From contig NZ_CP145886.1 in the NCBI RefSeq assembly GCF_038049935.1, positions 2,612,501-2,676,500 on the forward strand: a stretch of DNA of 64,000 nucleotides, written 5' to 3'. The notes under the pieces are model-generated. The model saw only the letters and a program-made list of their open reading frames with translations, did not search any database and was not told where the DNA came from. Below, piece after piece: positions 52,859 to 61,807 of the stretch. Within the stretch, counting starts at the first letter, position 1. Every line of letters starts with the position of its first letter. A program made the translations under genes and the position numbers. The stretch comes from Rossellomorea sp. y25 (GTDB lineage: Bacteria; Bacillota; Bacilli; Bacillales; Bacillaceae_B).

Positions 52859-54334
52859 TTAATTAGATAAGACCTTATCTCTTTTCAATATATAATTGGC
52901 TACATTTCTTCCGCTGATTGTAACCATTGGAGATCCTCCACCCGGATGAGTCGTTCCTCCAACATAGAAGAGGTGTTCAATGTCCTTGCTAACGTTGGAA
53001 GGGCGAAGAAACGCTTCTGTCATCCGGTGGGAAGCCAGGCCATAAAGGGAGCCTTTATAGGCAGAGAATTTGTGTTTGATCGTATTCGGCGTGAATACCC
53101 TCTCTACTTCTAATGAGTTCCGAATTGGCAGCCCCTTTTCTTCTAATTTCTGATAAATCTTCTCTTTATACGCCTCGGCTTGTTCATCAGTCACCTCGAC
53201 GGCTGGAGCATTCACAAGAATAAATAAATTACTTCCCTTGGTGATGTTAGGATCTGTGGCAGCTGAATGGCTAATATAGATGGTCGGGTCACTGGGCAGC
53301 TCTTTCTTCATGAAAATTTGCGAGAACTCCTTTTGATAATCTTCTGTGAAATACACTTGGTGATGATGAACGGAATCCTGATAGGCTCGTAACCCTGCCA
53401 AAATGACAAAAGCGGAAATGGAAGGTTCATAGGAGTCCAGCTTCCTATCAGGATGGCTTGGTCGCTCTTTCTCTTCAATAAGATTCTTCGTAGCCGTGAT
53501 AAAATCCCCATTCACAATCACATCATGGGCAGGTACCGTTTCACCATTTTCTGTTACAACCCCCACTGCTCTTTTTTCCTCCACTATAATCTCTTTTATT
53601 CTTATGCCCAGATGAACCTTGCCTCCCAGTTCTTCAAAGAATCGGTAGAAGCCTTTTGCAATCTCTGGGTTTCCACCTATCGTATAATACACCCCTTCTT
53701 TCATCTCGAGATGGCCGATCAACGAGAAGGTCGCCGGGCACTCATATGGTGAAGATCCAATATATGTCGCATAACGATTAAACACTTTCAACACATCTTC
53801 ATCCTGAAAGAACCTTCGGTGAAAATGATCCATCTTTTCAAAGGGACGGACCTTCATAAAGCTGTAGGATAGCTGCGGTGCGAGGTAATCCCGCCATGAA
53901 CCAAAAACCCGATAGAAAAATCCCCGCTCGGCTAATGTGTATAGCTTTTCCACTTCCCTTAAATACTCTTTGTAATGAGATGCCCCGTACGGATCGAGTT
54001 TTTCAAGTTCCGTAATCATTTCCTCCGGGTCCGCTGATTGATATAGAATTCTCCCATTGTGAAAGACATTTTTTGTATGTTTTACAAGCCTTTCAAACTG
54101 AAAATAATGAGAAGAGTCTCCTCCTGCATCATTGATCACCGATTGAAATACTTCAGGCATGGTAATGGTATTAGGTCCAAAATCAAAGGTATACTCCTCG
54201 ATTTCAACAGGCATCATTTTCCCTCCAGGATGAAGGTTCTCTTCTATGATCGTTACATTATAGCCTTTACTTTGGAGAGAAATACCTGCGGACAATCCCC
54301 CTAATCCACCTCCAATAATGACGATATCCTTCAT
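52859..54334 (-). CDS. Carotenoid desaturase (CrtN/CrtI-like)
   Basis: This is a 491-residue FAD enzyme. The N-terminal fold is IVIIGGGLGGLSAGISL and ENLHPGGKM; the C-terminal motif is LFYVGGTTHPGGGSPMVTISGRNVA. Both are diagnostic of the CrtI/CrtN group, which desaturates or oxidises C30/C40 carotenes. The start is the ATG after GGGGAGG, overlapping the glycosyltransferase stop by 4 nt. It is the last gene of a four-gene operon. Desaturase versus terminal oxidase (CrtNb) is not settled by the sequence. Confidence 0.85.
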   Translation of the reverse strand: MKDIVIIGGGLGGLSAGISLQSKGYNVTIIEENLHPGGKMMPVEIEEYTFDFGPNTITMPEVFQSVINDAGGDSSHYFQFERLVKHTKNVFHNGRILYQSADPEEMITELEKLDPYGASHYKEYLREVEKLYTLAERGFFYRVFGSWRDYLAPQLSYSFMKVRPFEKMDHFHRRFFQDEDVLKVFNRYATYIGSSPYECPATFSLIGHLEMKEGVYYTIGGNPEIAKGFYRFFEELGGKVHLGIRIKEIIVEEKRAVGVVTENGETVPAHDVIVNGDFITATKNLIEEKERPSHPDRKLDSYEPSISAFVILAGLRAYQDSVHHHQVYFTEDYQKEFSQIFMKKELPSDPTIYISHSAATDPNITKGSNLFILVNAPAVEVTDEQAEAYKEKIYQKLEEKGLPIRNSLEVERVFTPNTIKHKFSAYKGSLYGLASHRMTEAFLRPSNVSKDIEHLFYVGGTTHPGGGSPMVTISGRNVANYILKRDKVLSN

Positions 54335-55425
54335 GAATAGGTCCTCCCCTTCCAAGCGTATCCCTGTTTCTTCATTCCTCGCAGCATCGAAGCCCACATA
54401 ATGATGATAAAGCTTATAGAAGCAATCGGCATGATAAGAAAATGCCACCTGGATTGATTGGATGCAATATCAATCATGAGGGTTTGTACCCATATCGCAA
54501 CCAGCGGAACACAATAGCTCCATTCCCCTGCCATTAATCCATATAGGAACAGGGGAAGGGGCAATATGTAAAATACGAAGTAAAAAAGGGAAAGCAGAAA
54601 AACGGAAATTGGAGTTCTCCCTAATCCTATATAAATATTTTTTAAGAAACCCTCCCATACTTCCTTATTGGTATCATACATATGGCATGTCACGTCATAT
54701 GTATTGTTGACGATTGTTACCTTCCAACCCTTTTCTTTCACTTTCCTCGCAATATGCACATCTTCTAATAAAGACGATTTCACTGCTTCATGACCACCGC
54801 ACTCTTCATACGCTTCCTTCTTAAAAAACATAAAGGCCCCGTGAGCAGCGGTAAATGCTTTATTCGTCGTATGATTGGCAACTGCAATGGGTAAATGAAA
54901 GTATACCAGGAAGTGTTGAAAGGGAACCAGCATCTTACTGAGTAAAGTAGGTATGGGAAATTGCGGAAATCCCGTTACAAGCCCTGCATTGTATTGGTTC
55001 ATCTGGAACAATACTTTCTCAATGATGGACGGGGACACCCTGACATCTGCATCAAGGAATAAATAATATGTTCCTCGGGCATGCTGACCCAGCTCCTTGC
55101 ATGCATGGACCTTCCCCACCCATCCTTTTGGGAGTGGCTTTCCGTTGATGATTTTAAAGCGGGAATCCCCTTTGGTTAATTGGAATAGGAGTTCAGGGGT
55201 ACGATCCGTTGAGCCATCATCTAATATGATAAATTCAACAGGTGAATGGGCAATCTTCTTAATACTTTCAATTAAACCTTCCACATTTCTTTCTTCATTC
55301 CTCATAGGAACAAGTACAGAAACAAGTTCATTCGAAGACAATTTACGAGAAAGCTTCGGTAAAAAGAGTAGATTGATGAACGTGACCAGAACAAACATGA
55401 ACGTGATGAAGATAAAATAATTCAA
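54331..55425 (-). CDS. Carotenoid glycosyltransferase, GT2 family
   Basis: This is a 364-residue protein. A short N-terminal anchor precedes a GT2 domain: VSVLVPMRNEERNVEGLI, LDDGSTDRTPELL, the DXD motif LFLDADVRV and the LLEDVHIARKVKEKGW acceptor region. Three or four helices end the protein, as in CrtQ-type enzymes that glycosylate carotenoid acids or alcohols. The start is TTG after AGAGGTG. It lies between the acyltransferase and desaturase genes. Confidence 0.85.
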   Translation of the reverse strand: MNYFIFITFMFVLVTFINLLFLPKLSRKLSSNELVSVLVPMRNEERNVEGLIESIKKIAHSPVEFIILDDGSTDRTPELLFQLTKGDSRFKIINGKPLPKGWVGKVHACKELGQHARGTYYLFLDADVRVSPSIIEKVLFQMNQYNAGLVTGFPQFPIPTLLSKMLVPFQHFLVYFHLPIAVANHTTNKAFTAAHGAFMFFKKEAYEECGGHEAVKSSLLEDVHIARKVKEKGWKVTIVNNTYDVTCHMYDTNKEVWEGFLKNIYIGLGRTPISVFLLSLFYFVFYILPLPLFLYGLMAGEWSYCVPLVAIWVQTLMIDIASNQSRWHFLIMPIASISFIIIMWASMLRGMKKQGYAWKGRTYS

Positions 55426-55438
55426 TGTCTTTACACCT

Positions 55439-56155
55439 CTACTTCCTTCTTTTCCAAAAGCTCAACCATTCACTATTCGTAGGAAAACCTTTTAGTAATA
55501 ATTCAAAGCTTGAAATATCTTCATTTATGATATCGGACTTTAGGGACTCGATCCTTTTTTCCATAACAGTCCTTAGACAGTCTGTAAGCTCTTTTCTTGA
55601 ATAATGCTTATTGTGATCTACTCCCTCATCACAGATTCTGATAAATAATTCAGGCCTTTGATCATGACGAAATGTGTAGTAGAACGTGACCAACGATACC
55701 TTTATTTCGGGATTACGTTCACTTAAGAAGCTTGGACCACTCATAAATGAAATAGGCCTCTTCTCAAGATGCTCTTCCTTGCCCTGCGGAAAGATCCAGA
55801 CAGTTTTCTTCTCTTGCAGGCACTTCTCAGCAAACTTTAAGGAAGAGACCAAATCTTTGGGTGAGTCGGGGTTTACTGAGAATGCCCCGATTTTACGGAA
55901 AAAAGAGAAATCTTCCATCCCTTTCTGACTCATCATGGCGTAGCTGTCTTCTTTTACAACATAATGATTCAAGTAAAAGACCATCAATCCGTCCCACCAG
56001 CTTGAATGGTTTGCGAGTATCAAGTGACCGGAAGGAGATTTTCCAGACTCCCTGTGATCATCGATCCAAACACGATAAAAATGTTTCTTCAGCTGATAGG
56101 TAAGGTAGTGGGCCAAGAGGCGTTGAAATCTCCTGCTTTTTTTCGGTTCGATCAT
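55439..56155 (-). CDS. Lysophospholipid-type acyltransferase, probable carotenoid-sugar acylation
   Basis: This is a 238-residue PlsC-like protein. The catalytic HX4D motif is LANHSSWWDGLMVFYL (about residue 49) and the later block is IFPQGKEEH. In the cluster it probably esterifies the sugar of a glycosyl-carotenoid with a fatty acid, as CrtO does in staphyloxanthin synthesis, although it is not homologous to CrtO. It overlaps the CruF-like gene stop by 4 nt (ATGA). Confidence 0.82.
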   Translation of the reverse strand: MIEPKKSRRFQRLLAHYLTYQLKKHFYRVWIDDHRESGKSPSGHLILANHSSWWDGLMVFYLNHYVVKEDSYAMMSQKGMEDFSFFRKIGAFSVNPDSPKDLVSSLKFAEKCLQEKKTVWIFPQGKEEHLEKRPISFMSGPSFLSERNPEIKVSLVTFYYTFRHDQRPELFIRICDEGVDHNKHYSRKELTDCLRTVMEKRIESLKSDIINEDISSFELLLKGFPTNSEWLSFWKRRK

Positions 56156-56919
56156 ACTACCTTCTCCAATCGTTTTCTAAGTAAGAGAGACACACCGTAA
56201 AATGCAAGCGTAACCCAAACAGCCAGCCAAAGCCCTTCCACGATTGCCGTCACGATAAACATAAAGATCACGAGGTAATACAACCGTCTCATCCGCGAGC
56301 TCCAATGTGAAGAAACACCCTCGTGTTTTATCAAATAGTACAGGAAAAATTGAATGAAGAACGAAACAAAAAACCAGCCTAAGAAATTTTGAGTTGGAAT
56401 ATCATAATACATCCCTTCCTCATCCCATATCCAGTATTCCCGGCCTTTAAAAGCCACCGGATCAATAATCAGGTCCATCGTCACCGCTAAAATGGACGTA
56501 ACTGTGCTATAGATAAACGCTGCCATTACAGTCTTTCTTCGGGATAGCAGGAATTCATAGTGTGCCATACTCGTGAAGATCACCATGACCCAGGCAAAGC
56601 CTATGGTGATGGGTACGCCAACCAGCTGAAAACCAAAGTCTTTTTCATAATGATAAGAGCCAAATATCAGACCATAATGAACGCCTAATGACTCTGCAAA
56701 AATCGTAAGCAGCATAATACACAACGCGATGATGGCCCCGATTTGTCCTCCCAATTTCTTCATTGCATAAAGAATAGCCAAAAAACCGGCCAAATATAAG
56801 AAAACGGCATTCGCCCATTGAAGGGATGGAGGAAGCCAATCAAGAGAAACAAGGATAATCCCCACTCCGTACCATATAAGAAATACGATCCAAATCCAGT
56901 CCTGCCATTCTTTAGTCAT
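56152..56919 (-). CDS. CruF-like carotenoid biosynthesis membrane protein (DUF422)
   Basis: This is a 255-residue protein with seven hydrophobic helices. The motif ESLGVHYGLIFGSYHYEKDFGFQLVGVPI (only part needed: GVHYGLIFGSYHY) with IDPVAFKGREYWIWDEEG is the DUF422/CruF signature. Family members hydrate carotene end groups, for example bisanhydrobacterioruberin hydratase. Position at the head of the crt operon supports hydration at C-1 before glycosylation. The start is the ATG after GAGAGGAAG. Confidence 0.85.
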   Translation of the reverse strand: MTKEWQDWIWIVFLIWYGVGIILVSLDWLPPSLQWANAVFLYLAGFLAILYAMKKLGGQIGAIIALCIMLLTIFAESLGVHYGLIFGSYHYEKDFGFQLVGVPITIGFAWVMVIFTSMAHYEFLLSRRKTVMAAFIYSTVTSILAVTMDLIIDPVAFKGREYWIWDEEGMYYDIPTQNFLGWFFVSFFIQFFLYYLIKHEGVSSHWSSRMRRLYYLVIFMFIVTAIVEGLWLAVWVTLAFYGVSLLLRKRLEKVV

Positions 56920-57075
56920 TATCTTCCTCTCCCACATGCTCTTTCTTTTCAACATCAATTATATAAGAGTGCAATGTTTAAATGCATATTTAACTCTCTG
57001 TCTCTCTAAAATGTGATACAGTATGATAGTGAATTTATCAAAAGCTCAAGGGAGTTATTCAAAGGAGTTCATTTT

Positions 57076-58443
57076 ATGAGAGAAACCCATTCAGTCAAGG
57101 ATAAAATCAAACAATTATCCATTATACTCATTCCCATTCTGGTCACCCAGTTGGGAATGTTTGCAATGAATTTTTTCGACACCATCATGTCAGGAAAGTA
57201 TTCTCCGATAGACCTGGCCGGTGTTGCCATAGGTTCCTCCCTTTGGGTACCGGTATTTACAGGGTTAAGCGGCATCCTTCTAGCGGTTACCCCAATCGTC
57301 GCTCAATTAATAGGAGGAGGAAATAAGAAAGATGTTCCCCACACTGTGCTTCAAGGTGTATATGCAGCCATTGCTCTATCACTTTTCGTGATGATTATCG
57401 GTGCATTCGTTCTTAATCCAATTCTGAATGGAATGAATATTGAAACACAGGTCCGTACTGTTGCTAAAGATTATCTCATTGCCCTTTCATTCGGGATGAT
57501 TCCATTATTCATCTACAATGTACTGAGATCATTTATTGATGCCCTGGGAATGACAAGGGTCACCATGTTTATTACATTGCTTTCCCTTCCGATAAATGTC
57601 GTATTTAATTATTTATTGATATTTGGAAAACTCGGTTTCCCTGCATTAGGAGGAGTCGGCGCTGGTTATGCTTCAGCTATCACCTATTGGGTCATTACAC
57701 TCATTGCTTTTTGGGTTGTGCATACAAAAAGACCATTTAATCAATACTTTATCTTCAAAACCATCCATAAACCTGACCTCTCTAAATGGAAAGAGCTCTT
57801 TCAAATTGGGGTGCCGATCGGTCTATCTATTTTCTTTGAAGTAAGCATCTTTTCTGCTGTTACTTTATTGATGAGCAATTATGATACAGTCGTGATAGCA
57901 GCTCATCAAGCAGCGATCAATTTTGCATCCTTTCTCTATATGATCCCGCTCAGTATTTCCATGGCATTAACCATCGTTGTAGGGTTTGAGGTGGGAGCGA
58001 AAAGGCTGCGGGATGCAAAGATTTATAGCTGGATGGGGGTAAGCTTTGCATTACTATTGGCAGTCATATATGGTGTGATTTTGCTCGTGTTCCGATCAGA
58101 AATCTCGTACCTCTATTCAGATGATGCATATGTATTGGAATTAACGGCTCATTTTTTATTGTATGCTGTGTTCTTCCAGCTATCAGATGCCATTCAGGCT
58201 CCAGTACAAGGGGCGCTCAGAGGATACAAGGATGTCAATATCACCTTTATGATGGCACTCATATCCTACTGGGTGATTGGATTACCGCTTGGTTATGTTC
58301 TAGCCAACTACACTGCCTTTGGTCCGTACGGGTATTGGCTCGGCCTGACATCCGGCTTAACTGCAGGAGCCATCACGTTATCAGCCAGGCTCCTATTCAT
58401 TCAGAATAAGTATAGAAAGCAATATAGTCTTATAAAACAATAA
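57076..58443 (+). CDS. MATE-family efflux transporter (NorM type)
   Basis: This is a 455-residue protein with 12 helices in two related halves. The NorM blocks are MNFFDTIMSGKYSPIDLAGVAIG and GALRGYKDVNITFMMALISYWVIGLPLGY. It exports cationic drugs or toxic metabolites using Na or H gradients. The start is the ATG 7 nt after AAAGGAG. It is divergent from the carotenoid operon, with a roughly 150-nt shared control region. Confidence 0.92.
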   Translation: MRETHSVKDKIKQLSIILIPILVTQLGMFAMNFFDTIMSGKYSPIDLAGVAIGSSLWVPVFTGLSGILLAVTPIVAQLIGGGNKKDVPHTVLQGVYAAIALSLFVMIIGAFVLNPILNGMNIETQVRTVAKDYLIALSFGMIPLFIYNVLRSFIDALGMTRVTMFITLLSLPINVVFNYLLIFGKLGFPALGGVGAGYASAITYWVITLIAFWVVHTKRPFNQYFIFKTIHKPDLSKWKELFQIGVPIGLSIFFEVSIFSAVTLLMSNYDTVVIAAHQAAINFASFLYMIPLSISMALTIVVGFEVGAKRLRDAKIYSWMGVSFALLLAVIYGVILLVFRSEISYLYSDDAYVLELTAHFLLYAVFFQLSDAIQAPVQGALRGYKDVNITFMMALISYWVIGLPLGYVLANYTAFGPYGYWLGLTSGLTAGAITLSARLLFIQNKYRKQYSLIKQ

Positions 58444-58457
58444 ACACATCATTTAAA

Positions 58458-58497
58458 TCCAATAGACATGGCAGATTTTTTTCTGCTGTGTCTATTT
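58458..58497. terminator. Convergent hairpin between MATE and SDR genes
   Basis: AATAGACA and TGTCTATT pair, and inner GGCAGA/TCTGCT extends the stem with G-U pairs around a T-rich loop. It serves the convergent MATE and SDR genes. Confidence 0.55.
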
Positions 58498-58503
58498 ACT
58501 CCT

Positions 58504-59277
58504 TCACTGACGAAATACCTTTCCAAGCACATCCTTGCCCCCTGTAACAGGAATAATGGAACCGGTAATAAAATCGGATTCTTCCTGACATAGAAAAGAA
58601 ATGATTCTCGAAAGGTCTTCACCCGTTCCAGGACGCCCCACCGGTGTGTTAGAATCATGATGTTCTTTCGCTTTATGAATCTCTTCTTCTTTCCATTCCC
58701 CAACGATGTCCCCGGGGCAGACCATGTTCGCCGTTATTCCATTACGCGCTTCTTCGATAGATATGGTTTTCGTAAAGGAAGCAAGTCCTGCTTTTGATGC
58801 CGCAAACGCGGAACGATAGATCCAGCCTGGTGATGTTTCAACTCGATCATATCCAAACGTGATAATTCTTCCCCATTTCTTTTCCCTCATTTTAGGAATA
58901 ATCAACCTTGATAAGTAGAAAACACTATTTAAATTTCCGTTTACTATGTAGTTCCATTCTTCTGGGGAATAGTCAGTAAATGACTTCCGCTCTTTCACGT
59001 AGGGACCTGCATTATGAATTAAGATATCGACACTTTCCACTTCATTCAGAATTTCTGTTACCATTCGCTCACATTCTTCAGGTACAGAAATATCACCCTT
59101 GATGGCTATTAATTTATTGTTATATTTCCCCATCAAATGGGAAACCAGATTCTCAACAATTTGATCATTTTGTCTGTAGTTAATGATAACGGTATATCCT
59201 TGTTTCGAGAATTCCTCTACCGTTCGCCGACCGATCCCCTTCGATCCTCCCGTTATAAACACAACTTTTTCTTTCAT
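58504..59277 (-). CDS. SDR-family oxidoreductase with Phe at the catalytic Tyr position
   Basis: This is a 257-residue short-chain dehydrogenase/reductase. The cofactor motif is VFITGGSKGIGRRTV, the central motif is ILIHNAGPYV, and the Lys lies in FAASKAGLASF. The usual YxxxK reads FAASK, so the catalytic Tyr is replaced by Phe; a Tyr lies four residues earlier. VCPGDIVGEW follows. The protein may use an unusual mechanism or have lost standard activity. The start is the ATG 8 nt after GGAG. Confidence 0.85.
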   Translation of the reverse strand: MKEKVVFITGGSKGIGRRTVEEFSKQGYTVIINYRQNDQIVENLVSHLMGKYNNKLIAIKGDISVPEECERMVTEILNEVESVDILIHNAGPYVKERKSFTDYSPEEWNYIVNGNLNSVFYLSRLIIPKMREKKWGRIITFGYDRVETSPGWIYRSAFAASKAGLASFTKTISIEEARNGITANMVCPGDIVGEWKEEEIHKAKEHHDSNTPVGRPGTGEDLSRIISFLCQEESDFITGSIIPVTGGKDVLGKVFRQ

Positions 59278-59447
59278 CAAGTTCACTCCACGTACTCGTT
59301 ATACTTCAATAGTAAGAATGATTATGTTGAATTGCAAATGTAAGCTCTTTAATAATGCATTCATATTCGACAATAGCCCCATTTTTTGTATATTTTATTT
59401 TGATTAGATTAAAATAACCTAAACGGGCTTCATCCTTTTTCGTACAC

Positions 59448-59475
59448 AAAAAAAACAACCTCTCCATAAGAGAGG
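59448..59475 (-). terminator. Terminator of the CAP-domain gene
   Basis: CCTCTC pairs with GAGAGG. On the minus strand it is followed by TTGTTTTTTTTG. Confidence 0.8.
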
Positions 59476-59497
59476 CTGCTTTCATGATTGTGTTATA

Positions 59498-60310
59498 TTA
59501 TTTACCAATGAACTGTTGAGTCCAGTAGTTACCGTTTTCTACATGTCCTACACCGATGTGAGTGTAGTTAGAGCTTAAGATATTTTTACGGTGACCATCA
59601 CTGTCCATCCATGCTTGTACTACTTCTTCTGGAGTAGGTTGACCCATAGCGATGTTTTCACCGGCAGAGCTGTATTGAATGCCGAACTGCTTCATCATGT
59701 CGAATGGTGAACCATAAGTCGGGCTATCATGAGAGAAGTAGTTATTCGCTTGCATATCACGAGACTTTTCACGTGCAACTTTGCTTAACTCAGTATCTAC
59801 TTTAAGCGCTGGAAGACCTTGCTTTGCACGCTCTTGGTTCGTTAACTCCACTACTTTCTGCTCGTATTGACTTAATTGACCTGTTTCTTCACTTACCTTT
59901 TGTTCTGGTTGTTGTTTCTGTTCGTTTGCTGCAGGTGCAGGAGCAGGAGCTTCTGCTTTTGGTGCTTCTTGTTTTTCAGGAGCTGGTGCTGGTGCTGGTG
60001 CCTCTGCTTTTGGTGCTTCAGCTTTCGGTGCTTCCTTAGCTGGCGCTGGTGCAGCCTGGGCTTGAGGAGCTTGTCCTTTTAATAGCTCTTGTACATTAAT
60101 ATTCTTACCATCAATTTGAAATTTTGATAGAGTATCTTGTACAAATTTATTTAAATCTTCTTGATTACCATTATATTTAAAAGTGTTCACCTGTTGTGAA
60201 ACCTTATCTGGAGTTGGACATGGTGCTTCAGCCCCAGCTTTTCCTGCTGCGAATGGTGCTGCTAATAGTGTAAATGCTGTTGCTGTTGAAACCATCATTT
60301 TCTTGTTCAT
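59498..60310 (-). CDS. Secreted CAP/SCP-domain protein (YkwD-like)
   Basis: This is a 270-residue protein. The signal peptide ends at AGAEA. A linker of Pro-Ala-Lys-Glu repeats (about 80-140; units such as KAEAPAPAP) leads into a C-terminal CAP domain (about 148-270): VELTNQERAKQGLPALKVD, YFSHDSP, GENIAMGQ, WMDSDGHRKNIL, HIGVGHV. The CAP metal residues (HxE type) are conserved. It is secreted, possibly wall-associated through the linker. The start is the ATG after AAGGAGG. The CAP role in bacteria is not settled. Confidence 0.9.
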   Translation of the reverse strand: MNKKMMVSTATAFTLLAAPFAAGKAGAEAPCPTPDKVSQQVNTFKYNGNQEDLNKFVQDTLSKFQIDGKNINVQELLKGQAPQAQAAPAPAKEAPKAEAPKAEAPAPAPAPEKQEAPKAEAPAPAPAANEQKQQPEQKVSEETGQLSQYEQKVVELTNQERAKQGLPALKVDTELSKVAREKSRDMQANNYFSHDSPTYGSPFDMMKQFGIQYSSAGENIAMGQPTPEEVVQAWMDSDGHRKNILSSNYTHIGVGHVENGNYWTQQFIGK

Positions 60311-60628
60311 AAAAATGAATTCCTCCTTAGTGAATGTGTTTTTCTTGCTGCACATTCATCATACCACCCCGTTTTTGTTACATTTACGGGAGATCTTGGT
60401 AACTAGATATCAATTGTTCTATTATGAAAGACAATTTTCCTATAGTACTATAGTAATCATTGATTCTAGTAGGGAGAAAGTATATTTGAAATGATTTACT
60501 TACATTTCCAATGGTTGTATTATTTAGCTCAGGAAACTAATTATTACCTGTATATCAGTATTGACAGCTTTTGAGCAGACCCAATTTTGTAACGGATGTT
60601 ACAGTTACATTTCACAGAAAGCGCGATT
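60311..60628. other. Intergenic control region
   Basis: There is no gene. It holds the upstream region of the CAP gene and, at 60588-60603, a perfect 6-bp inverted repeat TGTAAC-GGAT-GTTACA. A TTGACA box (60561-60566) lies before it on the plus strand without a good -10. No plus-strand gene follows. Confidence 0.4.
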
Positions 60629-60988
60629 TCACCCTAAAGATAGGTATTCTTTGCATTTTTTGTCAGATTCAACAATAATATATCCTTTGACCTGAAACCC
60701 AAGACGTTTTAGTTGTCTAACGCCCACATTGCATTCTATAAGATTACTCCCCATTACCACGATAGGACCATTAGGGATATCGTGTGAGTGCCTTCCTATA
60801 TATCCACACGGGATCGCTATAATGTTATCGTAATCTTCTTTAGAGGAATCCTGATAATCCCGGACATCAACGACTACATGTCGGGAAGTTACCTCAAGAG
60901 AAGACCATTGTTTTGTTCTCACAGGGAAATATCGATAATACATCATATAAGAAAGTACACTAAAGAGAATTAAGCTTATTACTAGCAT
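60629..60988 (-). CDS. Membrane-anchored rhodanese-like protein lacking the active Cys
   Basis: This is a 119-residue protein. One N-terminal helix (about 1-17) is followed by a rhodanese-like fold: HVVVDVRDYQDSSKEDYDNIIAIPCGYIGRH, then PIVVMGSNLIECNVGVRQLKRLGF. In active rhodaneses the loop after the central strand starts with Cys; here it reads MGSNLIE, so sulfur transfer is unlikely. It may serve as a binding domain. The start is ATG. Confidence 0.7.
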   Translation of the reverse strand: MLVISLILFSVLSYMMYYRYFPVRTKQWSSLEVTSRHVVVDVRDYQDSSKEDYDNIIAIPCGYIGRHSHDIPNGPIVVMGSNLIECNVGVRQLKRLGFQVKGYIIVESDKKCKEYLSLG

Positions 60989-61121
60989 ACTGGCATCATC
61001 CTTTTTAATAATCTAATCATCATTATATACCTACACAGGTATATAATGAAGAAAAATGCTCAGAATGGGATGACTAATGTCTATCACTTGTCCTAATTTG
61101 CTATAACACAGCACCTAAATG

Positions 61122-61406
61122 TTAATATGTATCTTCAATCAATCGTAAGACCATTTCAAGATGTAGCTTTATTAAAGCAACTTTCTCTTCACTCGTCAGG
61201 TCCGATTCAATAATTCTCTTCGTAGCTGAGAGGTATTTTTCTTCTTTTGATTTACGCACTCTTGGATGACTATTGCCGTCCAATAGTTCACGTTTAATCG
61301 CTTCCTTCAGGATATTTTCTGAAGAAGCACCTTCACTTATTAACAATCGGTTTTTCCAGATCTGCCTGTAGGCTTCTAATAATACATCGAAAGATTCTAA
61401 TGTCAT
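61122..61406 (-). CDS. Small helical protein of unknown function
   Basis: This is a 94-residue, highly charged, probably all-helical protein (LLEAYRQIWKNRLLISEG, TSEEKVALIKLHLEMVLRLIED). The start is the ATG about 10 nt after AAAGG; a TTG two codons up is possible. It is divergent from the zinc-ribbon gene. I do not recognise a family. Confidence 0.6.
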   Translation of the reverse strand: MTLESFDVLLEAYRQIWKNRLLISEGASSENILKEAIKRELLDGNSHPRVRKSKEEKYLSATKRIIESDLTSEEKVALIKLHLEMVLRLIEDTY

Positions 61407-61477
61407 ATCCAAACAACCTTTACATAAAAAGTTAAATCATAAAGCATACTAGAAAAAAACGAAGAAAGGTGATGTAC

Positions 61478-61723
61478 ATGACTACACCCTATCGCTGTCC
61501 CAGCTGTAAAACAAATCGCACTCGATTTAATATTATACAACAAGTATCTCAGAGTGTGAAACTTGATCCTGCCTCTGGAGAAGTTGTTCAGAGTTATGAA
61601 GAAGGGCAGCTCGAGCCCTTTCATCTTGCATACAATGGACCTGATTTAAAAGTTCAATGTGCCGCTTGCGGTTTAGTAGAGGATGAAATGACGTTTAAGA
61701 AGTTTGGAGAAAGTACAATGTAA
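61478..61723 (+). CDS. Small zinc-ribbon protein
   Basis: This is an 81-residue protein. Two CxxC pairs (CPSCKTNRTRF at the N-terminus and CAACGLVEDEM near the C-terminus) form a zinc ribbon around a middle region with PASGEVVQSYEEGQ. This layout is common in small conserved Bacillus proteins of unknown role. The start is the ATG after AAAGGTGAT; the next ATG upstream has poor spacing. A shared terminator follows. Confidence 0.75.
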   Translation: MTTPYRCPSCKTNRTRFNIIQQVSQSVKLDPASGEVVQSYEEGQLEPFHLAYNGPDLKVQCAACGLVEDEMTFKKFGESTM

Positions 61724-61728
61724 GGCAT

Positions 61729-61789
61729 ACAAAAAGGGTAACTGGATGACTCTGTCTCTCCGACAGATCTATCCGGTCACCCTTTTTGT
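61729..61789. terminator. Bidirectional terminator
   Basis: ACAAAAAGGGT pairs with ACCCTTTTTGT, and ACTGGAT/ATCCGGT with CTGTC/GACAG inside. It serves the zinc-ribbon gene and the convergent MFS gene. Confidence 0.8.
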
Positions 61790-61807
61790 ATTTAGTGCTC
61801 ATGCCAA

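Noticed and set aside
59824..60082. Leu/Phe/Cys-rich plus-strand ORFs over the CAP gene
   Set aside because: They are antisense to the Pro-Ala-Glu repeat linker of the CAP protein and only mirror its codon pattern.
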